Below are positions 15,834-19,470 of a DNA stretch of 19,470 bases, piece by piece. Source of the stretch: Rhodocyclaceae bacterium (GTDB taxonomy: Bacteria; Pseudomonadota; Gammaproteobacteria; Burkholderiales; Rhodocyclaceae); contig PNJM01000011.1 in assembly GCA_013821865.1 (NCBI GenBank), forward strand, positions 1-19,470. The letters run 5' to 3'. The position numbers were made by a program, and so were the translations under genes. The notes below the pieces were generated by a model. It was not told the DNA's origin, searched no databases, and saw only the letters and a program-made list of their open reading frames with translations. The first letter of the stretch is position 1. Each line of letters opens with the position of its first letter.

Positions 15834-16033
15834 TGGAAATCCGGGTGAATGGCGAGAACCGCGCGCTTGCGGCAGCCTCTTCGGTGGCCGGGCTGCTGCG
15901 CGAGATGGGGCTGGAAGGCAAGCGCCTGGCGGTCGAGCGCAACGGCGAGATCGTGCCGAAGAGCCTTCATGCCGAGACCCGGCTCGCCGATGGCGACACC
16001 CTGGAGATCGTCGTCGCCGTCGGCGGCGGCTAA
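15833..16033 (+). CDS. thiS: Sulfur carrier protein ThiS
   Basis: A 66-residue ubiquitin-like sulfur carrier for the thiazole half of thiamine. It has the fold pattern [12 protein letters not shown]...[27 protein letters not shown]...[16 protein letters not shown]. It ends in the required Gly-Gly, whose carboxylate is adenylated and converted to thiocarboxylate before delivery to ThiG. The length is normal. It lies 15 bases before thiG with no other thi gene in the window. There is no room upstream for a TPP riboswitch, because the tRNA promoter begins within 40 bases. Confidence 0.95.
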   Translation: MEIRVNGENRALAAASSVAGLLREMGLEGKRLAVERNGEIVPKSLHAETRLADGDTLEIVVAVGGG

Positions 16034-16048
16034 CTTGAAACGAATCCC

Positions 16049-16840
16049 ATGACCCACGATCCCCTCCTCATCGCCGGCAAGGCGTATTCCTCGCGCCTGC
16101 TCGTCGGCACCGGCAAGTACAAGGATTTCGCCGAGACGAAAGCGGCGGTGGAGGCTGCGGGCAGCCAGATCATCACGGTGGCGATCCGGCGCACCAATAT
16201 CGGTCAGGACCCGGACGAGCCGAGCCTGCTGGAAATCCTGCCGCCGTCGAAATACACGTTGCTGCCGAATACCGCCGGCTGCTACACAGCCGATGACGCG
16301 GTGCGCACGCTGCGCCTGGCGCGCGAGCTGCTCGACGGCCACGACCTGGTCAAGCTGGAAGTGCTGGGCGATGCGAAGACGCTGTTCCCCGACATGCCGC
16401 AGACGCTCAAGGCAGCCGAGACGCTGGTGAAGGATGGCTTCAAGGTGATGGTGTACTGCGCCGACGATCCGATCCAGGCGAAAAGGCTGGAGGAGATCGG
16501 CTGCGTCGCCGTGATGCCGCTCGCTTCGCTCATCGGCTCGGGCATGGGCATCCTCAACCCGTGGAACCTGCGCCTCATCGTCGAGAATGCCAAGGTGCCG
16601 GTGCTGGTGGATGCCGGCGTGGGCACGGCCTCCGACGCGGCCATCGCCATGGAGCTGGGTTGCGACGGCGTACTCATGAACACCGCCATCGCCGGCGCGC
16701 GGAATCCGGTGCTGATGGCAGGGGCGATGAAGAAGGCGGTAGAGGCGGGGCGCGAGGCCTATCTCGCCGGCCGCATGCCGAAGAAGTTCTACGCCGCCTC
16801 GCCCAGCTCGCCGACCGGCGGGCTCATCGGCAAGGCCTGA
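16049..16840 (+). CDS. thiG: Thiazole synthase ThiG
   Basis: A 263-residue TIM-barrel thiazole synthase that condenses deoxyxylulose phosphate, dehydroglycine and ThiS thiocarboxylate into thiazole phosphate. Lys102 in [10 protein letters not shown] is the Schiff-base residue. Other landmarks are [64 protein letters not shown] and [37 protein letters not shown]. The length is typical. It is co-transcribed with thiS. Its TGA (16838-16840) directly abuts the stop of the convergent signalling gene, with no spacer or terminator between them. Confidence 0.97.
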   Translation: MTHDPLLIAGKAYSSRLLVGTGKYKDFAETKAAVEAAGSQIITVAIRRTNIGQDPDEPSLLEILPPSKYTLLPNTAGCYTADDAVRTLRLARELLDGHDLVKLEVLGDAKTLFPDMPQTLKAAETLVKDGFKVMVYCADDPIQAKRLEEIGCVAVMPLASLIGSGMGILNPWNLRLIVENAKVPVLVDAGVGTASDAAIAMELGCDGVLMNTAIAGARNPVLMAGAMKKAVEAGREAYLAGRMPKKFYAASPSSPTGGLIGKA

Positions 16841-19470
16841 TCAGGCAGCCAGCGCCGTCGCCAGGTGGCCGAGCACGCGTTCGGCAAGTTCCGTCGCCGG
16901 CAGGGGCCTGGAGAACAGGAAGCCCTGCATTTCGTCGCAGCCGCAATCCACCAGGAAGGCGCGCTGCGCTTCCGTCTCGACGCCTTCCGCCACCACCGAC
17001 AGGCCCATGCTGTGAGCGAGCAGGATGACCGCGCGCGTGATGGCCACGTCGTCAAGATCGTGCGGCACGTCGCGCACGAAGGAGCGGTCGATCTTCAGGC
17101 AGCTTACCGGGAAGCGCTTGAGCACCGCCAGCGACGAATAGCCGGTGCCGAAATCGTCGATGGCCAGGTGCACGCCGATCCGGCGCAGTTCCTGCAGCAT
17201 GGCGATGGCGCGCTCGACGTTCTGCGTCACCATGCTCTCGGTGATTTCCAGTTCGAGGTATTCGGGCAGAAAATCCGGCTGGTCGATGATGGCGCGGATG
17301 CGCTCGGCGAGGCCGCGCTGCTGGAACTGGCGCGGTGAAAGATTGACGGCGATGCGCAGCGGCGGCAGTCCCTGTTCCTGCCACAGCCGCGCCTGGCGGC
17401 AGGCGCGCGCGATGACCCATTCGCCCACTTCCAGAATCAGCCCGGTCTCCTCGAGGATGGGGATGAACTTGTTGGGCGGCACCAGGCCCAGTTGCGGATT
17501 GCGCCAGCGCAGCAGCGCCTCCACCCCGGTGATGGCGCCGCTGCGCAGGTTCACCTTGGGCTGGTAGTGCAGCTCGAACTCGTTGCGCGCCAGCGCATGA
17601 TGCAGTTCCGAGCTGACCTCCAGCCAGTCGGTGGCGGCGCGGTTCATCTCCGGGTCGAAGAAGCGGTATTGTCCTCGCCCGGCCTGCTTGGCGGCGTACA
17701 TGGCCTTGTCCGCGCTCATCATCAGTTCCTGGATATTGCCGCCGTCGCGCGGATAGAGCGCGATGCCGATGCTGGCGGCGGGCACCACTTCGTGGCCGCA
17801 GAGGTGGCAGGGCGGCGCCAGCGAATCGAGCATTTTCTGCGCGACGAAGGCGGCGTCCTCGGCCTTGGCCAGGTCGGTGAGAACGACGACGAATTCGTCG
17901 CCGCCCTGCCGTGCCACCGTGTCGCCCTCGCGCAGGCAGGAACTCAGGCGCGCGGCGATTTCCTTCAGCAACTGGTCGCCGGCGTCATGGCCGAGCGTGT
18001 CGTTGATGATCTTGAAGCGGTCGAGGTCCACGAACACCAGGGCCAGAATCCGGTTGGTGTAGCGGGTATGCGCCAGGCTCTGCTCGAGGCGGTCGTTGAG
18101 CAGATGCCGGTTGGGCAGGCCGGTGAGGGCGTCGTGACTGGCGAGGTCGGCCAGTTTTTCCTCGAAGCGCTTGCGTTCCGAGATGTCCTGCAGCACGCCG
18201 ACGACGCGGAACGGGCCCGTGTCGTGGAACTCCACCTCGGCCTGCATATGGAGCGAGCGCGTCGTGCCGTCCTCCCAGACGACACGGAAATCGAGCACGG
18301 CGGCGCTGACCTCGCCGGCCCGGACGGTCTTCGTTTTTTCCTTGAGCGCGGCGCGGTCGTCAGGATGGGTGCGCGCCAGAACCATGCTGAAATCGGGCAC
18401 GACTTCGCCCGCCTCGAAGCCGAAGAGGCGGTAAGCCTCGGCCGACCAGCTTATGGCATTCGTTTCGAGATCCCACTCCCAGCTGCCGATGTGGGCAATC
18501 TCCTGCGCCCGCGCCAGCGTGGATTCGCTGCGGCGCAGCGCCGCCTCGGTCTGGGTGCGGCTTTCGGAGGCGCGCAGCGCGCCGATGCCGTAGCCGATGT
18601 CGGCGGCGAGGTCTTCAAGCAGCGCGCATTCCCCGGGGCCGAAGGCGTTTTCGGTGGATGAATAGATGATCACCGCGGCGCCGACGCGGCCATCGAACCG
18701 CAGCGGAAAGGCGGCAACCGAGGCATAGCCGCGGCGCAGCAGCATCTCGCGCCACGGTCCGAGCCGTCCCTCCTGGGCGATGTTGCGCACGATGACCGGC
18801 TGGCCGCTGCGGATGGCCGTGCCGGCAGTGCCGCACCCGGTCGGGGAACCGTCCCAGGTCATCGTCGCTTCAGTGAGGAAGCCGTCCTCGAAGCCGTCGA
18901 AGGCGACGGGCGTGACGGTCTTCTTGTCATCGTTCTCCGGATAGCCGATCCAGGCGAAGCGGTAGCCGCCGACGTGGATGATGATGTTGCAGATTTCATC
19001 GAGCAGTTCGATCTGGCTTGCCGCGCCGCGCATGGCCTGGTTCGCCGCGGAGAGCAGGCGCAGGGCGCGGTTGACCCGCTGCACCTCGGCTTCGCGCTGC
19101 ACGGCATCGGTGACGTCGTGGATGATCGCCGTCACCATCAGGCCGTTGCACGTCTGGCGCGGGCCGAGGCTGATGCTGGCGGTGAATTCGCTGCCGTCCT
19201 TGCGCCGTACGCGCAGGGCCGAGCCGGTCCCGCCCCCCATGCGGCGCTGCGTCGGCCGCTCGTGGTAGCTGGCGCGCAGCGCGGCATGCCCTGCGCGCAG
19301 GGAGTCCGGCACCAGCGCATCGACTGAAAGACCGATCAACTCGCCGTGGCCGTAGCCGAACATCTGCCCGGCGTGGCTGTTGGCCATGGTGATGATGCCC
19401 GCGCTATCCACGACGAGCACGCTGCCCGGCGCGGTGTCCACAATGGCCTGGTAGCTTTCGCCGATCTCTT
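16841..19470 (-). CDS. PAS-GAF-PAS-GGDEF-EAL cyclic-di-GMP signalling protein, 5'-truncated by window edge
   Basis: At least 876 codons. The frame stays open to the window edge (…EIGESYQAIVDTAPG…), so the start is outside. Going from the visible N-terminus: a PAS domain (AIVDTAPGSVLVVDSAGIITMAN to IIHDVTD), a GAF domain (LLDEICNIIIHVGGYRFAWIGY to LLEDLAADIGYGI), a second PAS with PAC (IGSWEWDLETNAISWSAEAYRLFG to VGVLQDISERKR), then GGDEF and EAL. The cyclase motif GGDEF is intact (17905-17891), with an RxxD inhibitory site (REGD) five residues ahead. The phosphodiesterase side has EALLRW (17521-17504), NLSPRQF, ELEITES, IDDFGTGYSSL, KIDRSF and AEGVET. Both activities may therefore be retained. 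It is probably cytoplasmic, because no membrane helix is seen in the visible part. The sensory ligand is unknown. Confidence 0.95.
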   Translation of the reverse strand, partial: EIGESYQAIVDTAPGSVLVVDSAGIITMANSHAGQMFGYGHGELIGLSVDALVPDSLRAGHAALRASYHERPTQRRMGGGTGSALRVRRKDGSEFTASISLGPRQTCNGLMVTAIIHDVTDAVQREAEVQRVNRALRLLSAANQAMRGAASQIELLDEICNIIIHVGGYRFAWIGYPENDDKKTVTPVAFDGFEDGFLTEATMTWDGSPTGCGTAGTAIRSGQPVIVRNIAQEGRLGPWREMLLRRGYASVAAFPLRFDGRVGAAVIIYSSTENAFGPGECALLEDLAADIGYGIGALRASESRTQTEAALRRSESTLARAQEIAHIGSWEWDLETNAISWSAEAYRLFGFEAGEVVPDFSMVLARTHPDDRAALKEKTKTVRAGEVSAAVLDFRVVWEDGTTRSLHMQAEVEFHDTGPFRVVGVLQDISERKRFEEKLADLASHDALTGLPNRHLLNDRLEQSLAHTRYTNRILALVFVDLDRFKIINDTLGHDAGDQLLKEIAARLSSCLREGDTVARQGGDEFVVVLTDLAKAEDAAFVAQKMLDSLAPPCHLCGHEVVPAASIGIALYPRDGGNIQELMMSADKAMYAAKQAGRGQYRFFDPEMNRAATDWLEVSSELHHALARNEFELHYQPKVNLRSGAITGVEALLRWRNPQLGLVPPNKFIPILEETGLILEVGEWVIARACRQARLWQEQGLPPLRIAVNLSPRQFQQRGLAERIRAIIDQPDFLPEYLELEITESMVTQNVERAIAMLQELRRIGVHLAIDDFGTGYSSLAVLKRFPVSCLKIDRSFVRDVPHDLDDVAITRAVILLAHSMGLSVVAEGVETEAQRAFLVDCGCDEMQGFLFSRPLPATELAERVLGHLATALAA

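Overview
This window is a gene-dense, GC-rich (about two thirds G+C by eye) piece of a bacterial chromosome, most likely a betaproteobacterium. The assignment to Betaproteobacteria, possibly Rhodocyclales-like, is inferred from gene content (liu cluster, RapZ, GcvA-type LysR, ThiS/ThiG, PAS-GAF-GGDEF-EAL protein) and was not tested by phylogeny. No phage, transposase or CRISPR array is visible. About 95% of the window is coding, and no gap reaches 300 bases.

Region 1 (1-9373, + strand) is one long tightly packed operon built around leucine/isovalerate catabolism. It contains the 3' part of an acyl-CoA dehydrogenase, both methylcrotonyl-CoA carboxylase subunits (liuB, liuD), methylglutaconyl-CoA hydratase (liuC) and HMG-CoA lyase (liuE). 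Together these take 3-methylcrotonyl-CoA to acetyl-CoA plus acetoacetate. Around this core sit two DsbA-fold proteins of the 2-hydroxychromene-2-carboxylate isomerase family, a hot-dog thioesterase very like fluoroacetyl-CoA thioesterase FlK, a DUF1289 zinc-binding-type miniprotein and a metallo-beta-lactamase hydrolase. Most junctions are ATGA overlaps or gaps of 10 bases or less. The exception is 744-1244, where a DUF559 nuclease-like gene sits between inverted copies of a C-tract/G-tract hairpin repeat. A fourth copy of the repeat lies in the 3' end of the DUF1289 gene.

Region 2 (9374-12560, + strand) holds a possible 26-codon small ORF on the minus strand, then rapZ, a NusG-domain-II membrane-anchored protein, a Gx-type membrane transporter, ubiX and a LON-substrate-binding-domain protein. 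The NusG_II/Gx pair resembles the EetA/EetB pair of flavin-linked electron transfer, and here it lies directly before the prenyl-FMN synthase gene ubiX.

Region 3 (12553-15650) holds mutY (minus), a flavin reductase (plus), a GcvA-like LysR regulator (minus) and a divergent 62-residue helical protein. The last two share an intergenic region with overlapping divergent promoters and a perfect T-N11-A LysR box.

Region 4 (15650-19470) holds a terminator, tRNA-Gly(CCC) on the minus strand, thiS-thiG on the plus strand starting from a possible leaderless promoter, and a PAS-GAF-PAS-GGDEF-EAL protein on the minus strand that runs off the right edge.

The main candidates for something new are the repeat-flanked DUF559 module inserted in the liu operon, the FlK-like thioesterase with an intact catalytic triad, and the NusG_II/Gx/UbiX grouping.
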